Origin: CAZWRV01 sp964636325
GTDB taxonomy: Bacteria; Verrucomicrobiota; Lentisphaeria; Victivallales; GWF2-50-93
Length of the DNA: 9,681 nucleotides
Direction of reading: 5' to 3'
NCBI GenBank assembly: GCA_964636325.1
Contig: CAZWRV010000152.1
Span: 1 to 9,681, forward strand
The notes under the pieces are model-generated. The model was not told the origin of the DNA, made no database searches, and saw only the letters and a list, made by a program, of their open reading frames with translations. Positions 1-5,613 of this stretch are shown here, in pieces; within the stretch, counting starts at the first letter, position 1, and the number at the start of each line of letters is the position of its first letter. The position numbers and the translations under genes are program-made.

Positions 1-20
1 GTTCTGTCGGTGTGAAACTT

Positions 21-79
21 AAAGTAGCGCAGGTATTCCTACCTGCGGATTGCGCTGACAGGAATGTCTATGCCACTTT
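21..79. repeat. REP-like paired palindrome (two inverted hairpins)
   Basis: Positions 21-47 contain a GTAG tetranucleotide (24-27) followed by a perfect 8-bp hairpin, CGCAGGTA (28-35) and TACCTGCG (40-47), with a TTCC loop. Positions 53-79 are a diverged reverse complement of 21-47, matching at 19 of 27 bases, after a 5-base spacer (48-52). This second half makes its own smaller hairpin, GACA-GGAA-TGTC (57-68), and paired changes keep the stem. A 5' GTAG box plus hairpin, present as a head-to-head pair, is the layout of REP/BIME elements mobilised by Y1-family REP-associated transposases. No such transposase is in the window and no other copy was seen here, so membership of a dispersed family is inferred. 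Confidence 0.6.
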
Positions 80-100
80 GAGGCGAGTTTCAGAGGAGAT

Positions 101-129
101 TTGCAAAAGTCATCCTGCGGTGTTATTGT
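101..129 (+). promoter_or_regulatory. candidate sigma70-type promoter of the TM2 gene
   Basis: TTGCAA (101-106) and TATTGT (124-129) are separated by 17 bases, 32 bases upstream of the likely ATG at 162. Each box matches four of six consensus bases. TATTGT (124-129) is mirrored by ACAATA at 142-147, so a small inverted repeat covers the -10 and start region. This is visual matching only. Confidence 0.4.
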
Positions 130-161
130 CTAATCAAAATAACAATATAAGGAGCTTCGCA

Positions 162-449
162 ATGGAAAAGATCGAAGGTGCCGACAAGAAGATACCTGCC
201 GGAATTTTCGGGATACTGCTCGGCGGTTTGGGTATCCATAAGTTCTACCTGGGATATCAAAAGGAAGGCATTATATTGCTCGGGGCATTTATAGGGGGGA
301 TAATTCTTTCGATCATCTCTTGCGGTGTGCTTTTCTTCGTGCCGATGATTCCCGGAATCATCGGGCTCATCGAAGGGATCATCTATCTTGCAAAGTCCGA
401 CGAGGAATTCGTCAACACATACGTGACCGGCCGCAAGCCCTGGTTCTAG
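162..449 (+). CDS. TM2-domain small integral membrane protein
   Basis: This 95-residue protein belongs to the TM2 domain family (PF05154). Visible hallmarks are the glycine-rich first membrane helix (about residues 11-24), the motif GIHKFYLG (24-31) at its end, and a hydrophobic stretch (36-77) able to form one long or two short membrane helices with a proline kink near 61-64. It ends IGLIEGIIYL followed by a conserved-looking tail with SDEEF (79-83) and RKPWF. The open frame extends back to a GTG at position 12, but that part runs through the REP-like repeat. The ATG at 162 is preferred because AAGGAG (149-154) sits seven bases before it and the TM2 homology begins there. The biochemical role of bacterial TM2 proteins is not established. 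There is no operon partner on the same strand; the carrier gene starts 259 bases downstream with its own promoter-like sequence. Confidence 0.88.
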   Translation: MEKIEGADKKIPAGIFGILLGGLGIHKFYLGYQKEGIILLGAFIGGIILSIISCGVLFFVPMIPGIIGLIEGIIYLAKSDEEFVNTYVTGRKPWF

Positions 450-455
450 ACGGCC

Positions 456-617
456 TCAGATTCCGATGACATGCTGGATGCAGCCGGGGAGGAGCTTGAT
501 TTCCGTCTTCTCCCCCTGCTCTGCCTGAATCCGCTCCGCCCTGTGTCCGTTGAAGTGTCGTACTATCTCTCTGACTTCATGATATCCGCATCCGCATTCC
601 TGCCGGCGTTTTTTCAC
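456..617 (-). CDS. possible small protein with Cys-Gly-Cys motif
   Basis: The reverse strand holds a 53-codon open frame from GTG (615-617) to TGA (456-458), the only frame giving a plausible product in the 259-base gap before the carrier gene. The product starts VKKRRQECGCGYHEV and ends LLPGCIQHVIGI. It is charged, with three cysteines, two of them in CGC, and many GC-ending codons as in neighbouring genes. Its stop falls seven bases past the TM2 gene stop, a tight convergent pair typical of real genes. Against it: no clear Shine-Dalgarno sequence precedes the GTG, only a GTG start is available, and I recognise no family. It could be the remnant of a longer gene. Confidence 0.33.
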   Translation of the reverse strand: MKKRRQECGCGYHEVREIVRHFNGHRAERIQAEQGEKTEIKLLPGCIQHVIGI

Positions 618-638
618 GAAAGGTCTTTCATTTTAGCC

Positions 639-671
639 TTGCATGGCCATGCACGGCCGACATATTATAAT
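639..671 (+). promoter_or_regulatory. candidate promoter and operator palindrome of the carrier gene
   Basis: TTGCAT (639-644) and TATTAT (663-668) are 18 bases apart; an overlapping TATAAT lies at 666-671. The 14-base perfect palindrome TGCATGGCCATGCA (640-653) lies directly over the -35 box, where a repressor would block polymerase. The likely start codon follows at 709. The palindrome differs from the sequence shared by the kinase and isomerase leaders, so any regulator here may be different. Confidence 0.4.
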
Positions 672-708
672 TTTCCTCATTATTTTCTACGGAAAGCTTA
701 AGACGCCT

Positions 709-2487
709 ATGGAAAGAAAGACTAGATCTCCTTGGCTGTGGGTTCCAAGCCTATACTTCGCGGAAGGCATTCCCCTCATAATCATCCAGTCCGTCTCCGT
801 GATAATGTACAAGAAGATGGGCCTTTCGAACGCCGACATCGCGCTCTTCACCGGCTGGCTCTATCTACCTTGGGTCATCAAGGGGCTCTGGAGCCCGTTC
901 ATAGACATGTACCGGACAAAGCGCTTCTGGATAACGCTTACGCAGTTCCTCATGGGGGCCGGCTTCGCCTGCGTAGCGTTCGTGATACCGCTGCCTATGT
1001 TCTTCCAGCTAACCTTCATCTTCTTCTGGCTGCTCGCCTTCAACTCGGCGACACATGACATAGCGGCCGACGGTTTCTACATCCTCGGCCTCGACGAGCA
1101 CGACCAGGTCTGGTTCTGCGGAATCCGCAACACGTTCTACCGCCTGGCCACCATAGCGGCGCAGGGGCTCCTCGTGATGTTCGCGGGCATCGTCGAGGGC
1201 AGGACAGGCCTCCCTGAACAGATTGTCGAAGTGAAGTCCATGCCCGTCGCGGCGATAATACTGCATACGTCAGTGAAGACGCCGGATGCCCCGTCCCCCG
1301 ACGGCAACATGAGGCTCTCCATCTCCACGACGAGCCTTGAGATTCCCATGGTCCGCCTCAACGCCGTTGAGAAGGATGCCGTCTGCAAGATGGCCGATGA
1401 ATGGAACACCGGAAAGCTGGAGACACTGCCCACGGAAATCACCTACGGCAAGGAGATGCCCGACCTGCAGAAATATTCCGGCAACATCGGGATCGTCTTC
1501 ATAGGCATTTCCGAAAGCCCGAAGCCCGGCCAGAATGTCATAGTCACGTTCGGCCGCGAATCAGGCAGCAAGAGCATCTCGCTTCTCAAGGGAGACAGGG
1601 CCGAGTTCACCGATAAGAACTGGAAACGTCCGATGATGGCCGTCGTCCAGATCGATCCCAAGCTCAAGGCCGTCGAATCCGCGAAGTTCGCAGTCCGCGC
1701 CGGAAATGTGACGCTCTCGTGGACTATCAGCTTCATCCTGCTGGCCGCAGTCTATCTCGGGCTTGCGGCCTACCATTTTTTCTTACTCCCCTACCCCGCC
1801 AAGGACACTAAATTCTCCACGGTGGACGGGCGGCCTATGAGCCCCGGCGAATTCGTCTCGGTTTTCGAATCTTTCTTCACGAGTAAAGGCATACTTTCTG
1901 CGATGGCCTTCCTCCTGCTCTACCGGCTTGGGGAAGCCCAGCTCCTCAAGCTCACGAGCCCATTCATGCTCGACGCCCAGGAGAAGGGAGGCCTGGCGCT
2001 AACGACCCAGCAGGTCGGCTTCGTCTATGGGACGCTCGGCGTATGCGCCCTCCTGATCGGCGGGCTCACCGGCTCATTCCTCGCCGCCAAAGACGGCCTT
2101 CGAAAATGGATTTGGATCATGGCCCTGGCAATCAACCTCCCCGACCTGGTCTACGTCTACATGGCGTATTTCCAGCCCGACAGCTTTTTCATAATCAGCT
2201 CATGCATCGCCGTCGAGCAGTTCGGCTACGGCGTCGGATTCACAGGCTACATGCTCTTTATGGTCTACTTCGTTGAGAACAGCAAGTTCAAGGCGTCGCA
2301 CTACGCCATAATGACCGGCTTCATGGCGCTCGGGATGATGCTGCCCGGCATGGTCAGCGGAAAGCTCCAGGAGATGATGGGCTACAAGCTCTTCTTCATA
2401 TGGGTCTGCGCATGCACGATCCCGGGATTCATCGCACTTTGCTTCTTGAATATAGACACCGAGTTCGGCAAGAAGAAAAAAACCTAA
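709..2487 (+). CDS. AmpG-like MFS transporter with large periplasmic insert
   Basis: This 592-residue inner-membrane carrier is of the AmpG-like branch of the major facilitator superfamily. The first helix carries SLYFAEGIPL (14-23), helix 2 has LYLPWVIKGLWSPFID (51-66), and THDIAADGFY (115-124) matches the AmpG motif with conserved Asp residues. Approximate helices are 9-33, 41-66, 73-94, 97-125, 134-161, 335-361, 393-418, 432-460, 466-487, 491-521, 529-556 and 558-580. About 170 residues (164-334) separate helices 5 and 6. Helix counting with a cytoplasmic N-terminus puts this insert outside the membrane, and it alternates short hydrophobic strands like a beta domain. The family exports or imports muropeptides, acyl-CoA or sugars; the neighbouring isomerase and kinase suggest a sugar or glycoside here. 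An upstream ATG at 643 would add 22 residues encoded by the promoter, so ATG 709 was chosen; its ribosome site is weak (GGAAAG, 691-696). Confidence 0.82.
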   Translation: MERKTRSPWLWVPSLYFAEGIPLIIIQSVSVIMYKKMGLSNADIALFTGWLYLPWVIKGLWSPFIDMYRTKRFWITLTQFLMGAGFACVAFVIPLPMFFQLTFIFFWLLAFNSATHDIAADGFYILGLDEHDQVWFCGIRNTFYRLATIAAQGLLVMFAGIVEGRTGLPEQIVEVKSMPVAAIILHTSVKTPDAPSPDGNMRLSISTTSLEIPMVRLNAVEKDAVCKMADEWNTGKLETLPTEITYGKEMPDLQKYSGNIGIVFIGISESPKPGQNVIVTFGRESGSKSISLLKGDRAEFTDKNWKRPMMAVVQIDPKLKAVESAKFAVRAGNVTLSWTISFILLAAVYLGLAAYHFFLLPYPAKDTKFSTVDGRPMSPGEFVSVFESFFTSKGILSAMAFLLLYRLGEAQLLKLTSPFMLDAQEKGGLALTTQQVGFVYGTLGVCALLIGGLTGSFLAAKDGLRKWIWIMALAINLPDLVYVYMAYFQPDSFFIISSCIAVEQFGYGVGFTGYMLFMVYFVENSKFKASHYAIMTGFMALGMMLPGMVSGKLQEMMGYKLFFIWVCACTIPGFIALCFLNIDTEFGKKKKT

Positions 2488-2517
2488 TTCAGCACGTTCC
2501 TATTTTCCGTATGTCGA

Positions 2518-3906
2518 TCATATCACATTTACATATCGCCACCCCATCAGATGCGCAAAGTCCGCAAGGACTTTTGTCGGACATCCGTATGCCATAGCCA
2601 GGTGGTGAGTTCCGCCGCTGCGGCTGTATTCCGCAAGGAATTTCCCGACCTCCATTTCCGGCCTTATCCAGGCGCGGACTGAACCGTTGAACTTGTCGCC
2701 GGCGGCCTTTTCAACATTGACCGGCGCAGCTATCAGCGTGTATGAGCCGCCTGCTGAAGGCGCGAGATTGACAAGCGTGGCGGCGCCGGGCCTCAGCCTG
2801 CCCGCCGCGAAGAGAGGCGGCACGGAACCCTCGATCGGGAAGCCGCATTTCAGAAGGGACGGCCTCCCTTCCAAAAGGGCCAGGTCTACTTCCCCCATGT
2901 GCGAGAGGAATATCCGGTTTCCCTTCCAATCCGGACAGAACATCTCCGTGAACGTAGTTTCCGGATTGTGCGACTTCAATGCTCCGACGAGGGACGCCGT
3001 CAGCACGTCTCCCTCGCCAGCGTAGCCGATGCCGCGGCTCATCGCCTTCGACGCCTCCAGGAAGGGCACGGTCGGAAACCGCCCTTTGCCCGCGCAGTCC
3101 ATGAAGTTCATGGAGAAGGACGACAGCTTGTTCTCATCCAGCCATTTGCGAACGGCCAAGGAGGCCGTTGATGCGGCGCGATGCTCGTCTTCCGTGAATT
3201 TTCCGGAAGCGAACCTTTTCTTGTCCTGCGCCATTTCGGCCTCCACCTCGTGACGGCTTATCGAATCCAGAATCCGCTTAGTCTTTTTGAAGTCGAACGG
3301 CACCACGGCCATACCAATATGCCTCTTCATCTCCTCGAAAGGGACGGCGAAGTCGCCCATCCCTTCGAACGGAGTACCGACGAGGCCAGTCCGCGAATTT
3401 CGCATTTTTGAGGCCATGCGCGCGGCGGAAAGCGCCGCCCCCGCCCTCTCGAAAAGATCGGACCGCTTCCAATGTCCGGCTTCGATCAGGAACGGCTTCC
3501 CCCTGCGCAGCAGCATGTTGCAGATGTCCTGGACGCCGTGTATCCCGTGGTTGAACATAATCCTGGACGGATCAATCCCCGGCGAAAAATCAAAGTCCGG
3601 AGTCGTGTCCAGGACGACGAGCGGAAGCTTCGTCATTGACAGCGCCTCGATGGACTCGAGAGACGGCGAATACGCAAGATGCAGCGACACGACCGCCTCC
3701 GCCCCGGCCTTCTCGAACGCCCTGACCTCTTCCGCGAACTCCGCGGAAAGCCTGCATATGCGGCCTTCGACGACGTCGTAGCCTCTTCTGCGGAATTCCC
3801 CTGCGATGAGAGCGAGGAAATCCTCCATCCCCACCCGCCTGTCGGCGCATTTTTTGTCGTAAAGCTCGAGGTAATGAGGCAATAGCCCGATTTTCATCTT
3901 ATCCAT
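2518..3906 (-). CDS. L-arabinose/L-fucose isomerase-type sugar isomerase
   Basis: This 462-residue protein resembles the Mn-dependent AraA/FucI isomerase fold, which interconverts aldoses and ketoses in the cytoplasm. The four expected metal ligands appear in order: Glu298 in GEGDVLTA, Glu321 in TFTEMFCPD, His336 in LSHMGEVD, and a His in the C-terminal GGTHHLAMAYG (His434 or His435). N-terminal alternating strands and helices (5-145, with VVSLHLAY at 72-79) fit the Rossmann-like domains of the family. It is shorter than classical AraA (about 500) and much shorter than FucI (about 590), so the substrate is not fixed by similarity; L-arabinose, L-fucose or a related sugar are options. The start is ATG with a strong AAAGGAG (3915-3921) eight bases upstream. 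It lies downstream of the FGGY kinase on the same strand, with 92 bases between them holding a hairpin. Confidence 0.78.
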   Translation of the reverse strand: MDKMKIGLLPHYLELYDKKCADRRVGMEDFLALIAGEFRRRGYDVVEGRICRLSAEFAEEVRAFEKAGAEAVVSLHLAYSPSLESIEALSMTKLPLVVLDTTPDFDFSPGIDPSRIMFNHGIHGVQDICNMLLRRGKPFLIEAGHWKRSDLFERAGAALSAARMASKMRNSRTGLVGTPFEGMGDFAVPFEEMKRHIGMAVVPFDFKKTKRILDSISRHEVEAEMAQDKKRFASGKFTEDEHRAASTASLAVRKWLDENKLSSFSMNFMDCAGKGRFPTVPFLEASKAMSRGIGYAGEGDVLTASLVGALKSHNPETTFTEMFCPDWKGNRIFLSHMGEVDLALLEGRPSLLKCGFPIEGSVPPLFAAGRLRPGAATLVNLAPSAGGSYTLIAAPVNVEKAAGDKFNGSVRAWIRPEMEVGKFLAEYSRSGGTHHLAMAYGCPTKVLADFAHLMGWRYVNVI

Positions 3907-3927
3907 TTTCTTGTCTCCTTTTTTATC

Positions 3928-3953
3928 AAGCGGCGGAAGCCGCTTTTAAACTT
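3928..3953 (-). promoter_or_regulatory. hairpin/candidate operator upstream of the isomerase
   Basis: AAGCGGC (3928-3934) and GCCGCTT (3939-3945) form a perfect 7-bp inverted repeat with a four-base loop, just upstream of the isomerase ribosome site. Its right half continues as GCCGCTTTTAAACTT (3939-3953), which matches GCCGCTTATAAACTT (5472-5486) in the kinase leader at 14 of 15 bases. In the direction of transcription no T-run follows the hairpin, so it does not look like a terminator. The shared sequence favours a regulator binding site; an mRNA processing or stabilising hairpin is the alternative. Confidence 0.45.
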
Positions 3954-3998
3954 AGGCTTGCGACGCGCGGCCGGCAATGGCCCCCCATGCGCTCCGGC

Positions 3999-5438
3999 TC
4001 ATCCCAGCTTCTTTTCCTCAAGAAGCCTCCTATAATAGCCGTCGTATATCTTTATAACACCGGCAGCCGGTTCGACTTTCCTGGATGTGAGCTTAAGCGC
4101 GTTGAACCCATCTCGCTCATCCTTGAAGATGCCAGAGCCGACTCCGGCGAGTATCGCGGCGCCTATCGCACCGGAGGCCTGCCCTCCTGCGATTTCGAGC
4201 GGTATGCCAGTGACATCAGCGACGATCTGCGTCCAGACTCTGCTCTGCGAGGGCCCTCCGCACATGACTATTCTTTTAAAGGCGCCGGCATGTCCGGCAT
4301 ACCTCTCGCACATCCTTCTCAACATGTACGCCGCGCTTTCCATTATCGCCCTGCATAGCGCCCCCTCCGTGCAAGCCGGGAGTCTTTCAGGCGGAGAAGA
4401 GAGATCAATGAAAATCCCTTCCGAGCCTGCATGAACGGCCGAGGCAAGCTCAGCCATCCTCGAATATTTCTCCTGAGGGGCAAGATTGCATCCCTTGAAG
4501 ATTTTATCCAGCAGGGAATCTACTGTTCCTCCTATTTTGGGTATCGAAAAGATCGCGCCCCAGCATCCGCCCTTATGCGACATGAAAGGGTCGACGAGCA
4601 GGCCTTTCTCGACCGCAGCCGCCCTGTCCTCCGTGGGGAAGAAACCTACCCAGGATGTTCCGGTCGAGATCAGCAGGCTGTCAGGGCTGAAGACTCCAGC
4701 GCCGATCGCCGCCGAGGGATGGTCGAAAGCGCCGGCGACAAGCTCCGTATCGGAGCCAAGGCCGGTCGAATATCCGGCGGCAGGAGTTATTTTCCCGATG
4801 CGGCTTCCCGATGCAACGAGCCTTGAAACGGATTCCTCCGAAAGCTCCAGGATATCGAGATACGGCCTGTGCCAGCACATTCCAAGCTGATCCAGGAGAT
4901 ATGTCGGAGTGGCGGCGGAAAAGTCGATCGCCCATTCGCCTGACAAGGCATGGCACGCGTAGTCGATGTCCGTGCAGAATCTGGCCTTCCTGGAGTATTC
5001 CCCGGGCATCCTCTCCTTCAGCCATGCGAGATTCGCAAGCGGGAATATCTTTGAAAACGGCCAGCCTGCGATCCGGTGCACTTCCGCCGGATCAATTTTT
5101 TCCAGAGCGTCCACCCGCTCAACTCTTGCGCGCTCGTCCATCCAACAGATAGCGTTCAGAAGCGGCTCCCCGCCCTCGTCCACAAGTATCGTGCTTCCGG
5201 ACGCGCCTGAGAGAGCCGCCGCGGCGACGGACCCCTTTGGCAATTCCCGGGCGACATCTCGCAAGACTGTCCGAACCTTCTCATAATGCTGGCCGACGGC
5301 AAACTCGACACGGCCATTCCCAGGATATAGGAGCTCAGTACATGCCTTCGCCTGACGGAGAATCTCTCCCTCCGAGCTTATTGCAACAGCCTTGATAGCG
5401 CTGGTGCCGATATCCAAGCCTATCAGATGCGCGCCCAC
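3999..5438 (-). CDS. FGGY-family carbohydrate kinase
   Basis: This 479-residue sugar kinase of the ASKHA fold transfers the ATP gamma-phosphate to a sugar hydroxyl in the cytoplasm. The N-terminal phosphate motif is GLDIGTSAIKAV (7-18); CWMDERA (98-104) is the usual W-x-D-x-R sugar-binding element; AGAFDHPSAAIGAG (235-248) carries the probable catalytic base Asp239; ISTGTSW (257-263) and MCGGPSQSRVWTQIVADV (392-409) are the adenosine and FGGY signature segments. Length is normal for the family. The FDHP form is unlike the GGxDQ form of xylulokinases, so xylB is not assigned; the partner isomerase suggests a ketose substrate such as a ribulose or fuculose type. The start is GTG at 5436-5438, because a stop codon lies two codons upstream and no nearby ATG exists; the ribosome site is poor. 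It is first in a two-gene unit with the isomerase. Confidence 0.85.
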   Translation of the reverse strand: MGAHLIGLDIGTSAIKAVAISSEGEILRQAKACTELLYPGNGRVEFAVGQHYEKVRTVLRDVARELPKGSVAAAALSGASGSTILVDEGGEPLLNAICWMDERARVERVDALEKIDPAEVHRIAGWPFSKIFPLANLAWLKERMPGEYSRKARFCTDIDYACHALSGEWAIDFSAATPTYLLDQLGMCWHRPYLDILELSEESVSRLVASGSRIGKITPAAGYSTGLGSDTELVAGAFDHPSAAIGAGVFSPDSLLISTGTSWVGFFPTEDRAAAVEKGLLVDPFMSHKGGCWGAIFSIPKIGGTVDSLLDKIFKGCNLAPQEKYSRMAELASAVHAGSEGIFIDLSSPPERLPACTEGALCRAIMESAAYMLRRMCERYAGHAGAFKRIVMCGGPSQSRVWTQIVADVTGIPLEIAGGQASGAIGAAILAGVGSGIFKDERDGFNALKLTSRKVEPAAGVIKIYDGYYRRLLEEKKLG

Positions 5439-5457
5439 TTCTTATACCCGGATTAAT

Positions 5458-5485
5458 AGTTTAAGCCGTATGCCGCTTATAAACT
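5458..5485 (-). promoter_or_regulatory. candidate operator palindrome upstream of the kinase
   Basis: AGTTTAAGC (5458-5466) and GCTTATAAACT (5475-5485) form an imperfect inverted repeat around an eight-base centre; the right arm has two extra bases. It lies 20 bases upstream of the kinase GTG and just downstream of the proposed kinase promoter (TTGTCA at 5517-5522 and CAAAAT at 5493-5498 on the reverse strand, 18 apart), where a repressor would act. Fifteen bases of it recur upstream of the isomerase. Confidence 0.45.
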
Positions 5486-5492
5486 TGCACAA

Positions 5493-5522
5493 ATTTTGAC
5501 TGAATCAAGCATAAACTGACAA
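5493..5522 (-). promoter_or_regulatory. possible kinase promoter
   Basis: On the reverse strand TTGTCA (5517-5522, five of six consensus) is followed after 18 bases by CAAAAT (5493-5498, four of six). Transcription would start near 5486 and give a leader of nearly 50 bases containing the palindrome. Visual match only. Confidence 0.3.
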
Positions 5523-5613
5523 TATTAATCATATACCCTACTGGTCTTTTTGCATTTTCAATAACCGGGATTCATTTATGAGTCCATAATTTTCAACAAT
5601 CCAAGCGAGCATC

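Larger units (their letters stand above)
5439..5613. other. divergent intergenic region, kinase and hydantoinase
   Basis: This 175-base AT-rich gap must hold the promoters of both flanking genes. No open frame of note lies in it. The left part holds the kinase palindrome and a possible reverse-strand promoter, described separately. For the + strand gene, TTGACT (5496-5501) is a good -35 look-alike, but the best -10 candidate (AATATT, 5521-5526) is 19 bases away, so that promoter is uncertain. Confidence 0.5.

Noticed and set aside
12..161. N-terminal extension of the TM2 protein to GTG 12
   Set aside because: The added residues are encoded by the REP-like repeat, while ATG 162 has a good ribosome site and matches the family's length.
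471..701. 76-codon forward open frame
   Set aside because: It covers the carrier promoter and palindrome and overlaps the carrier start. The product has low-complexity hydrophobic sequence and no ribosome site.
696..705. Third copy of the kinase/isomerase operator before the carrier gene
   Set aside because: GCTTAAGACG shares only the short GCTTAA core with the other sites, which is too little to claim.
643..708. N-terminal extension of the carrier to ATG 643
   Set aside because: The extra 22 residues would be encoded by the -35/-10 region and precede the expected start of the AmpG-type first helix.
3287..3781. 164-codon forward open frame
   Set aside because: It is antisense to the isomerase gene, whose motifs and ribosome site are clear.
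3928..3945. Intra-operon rho-independent terminator
   Set aside because: In the transcribed direction the stem is followed by GATAAAAAAGG, not a T-run, and the isomerase ribosome site follows directly.
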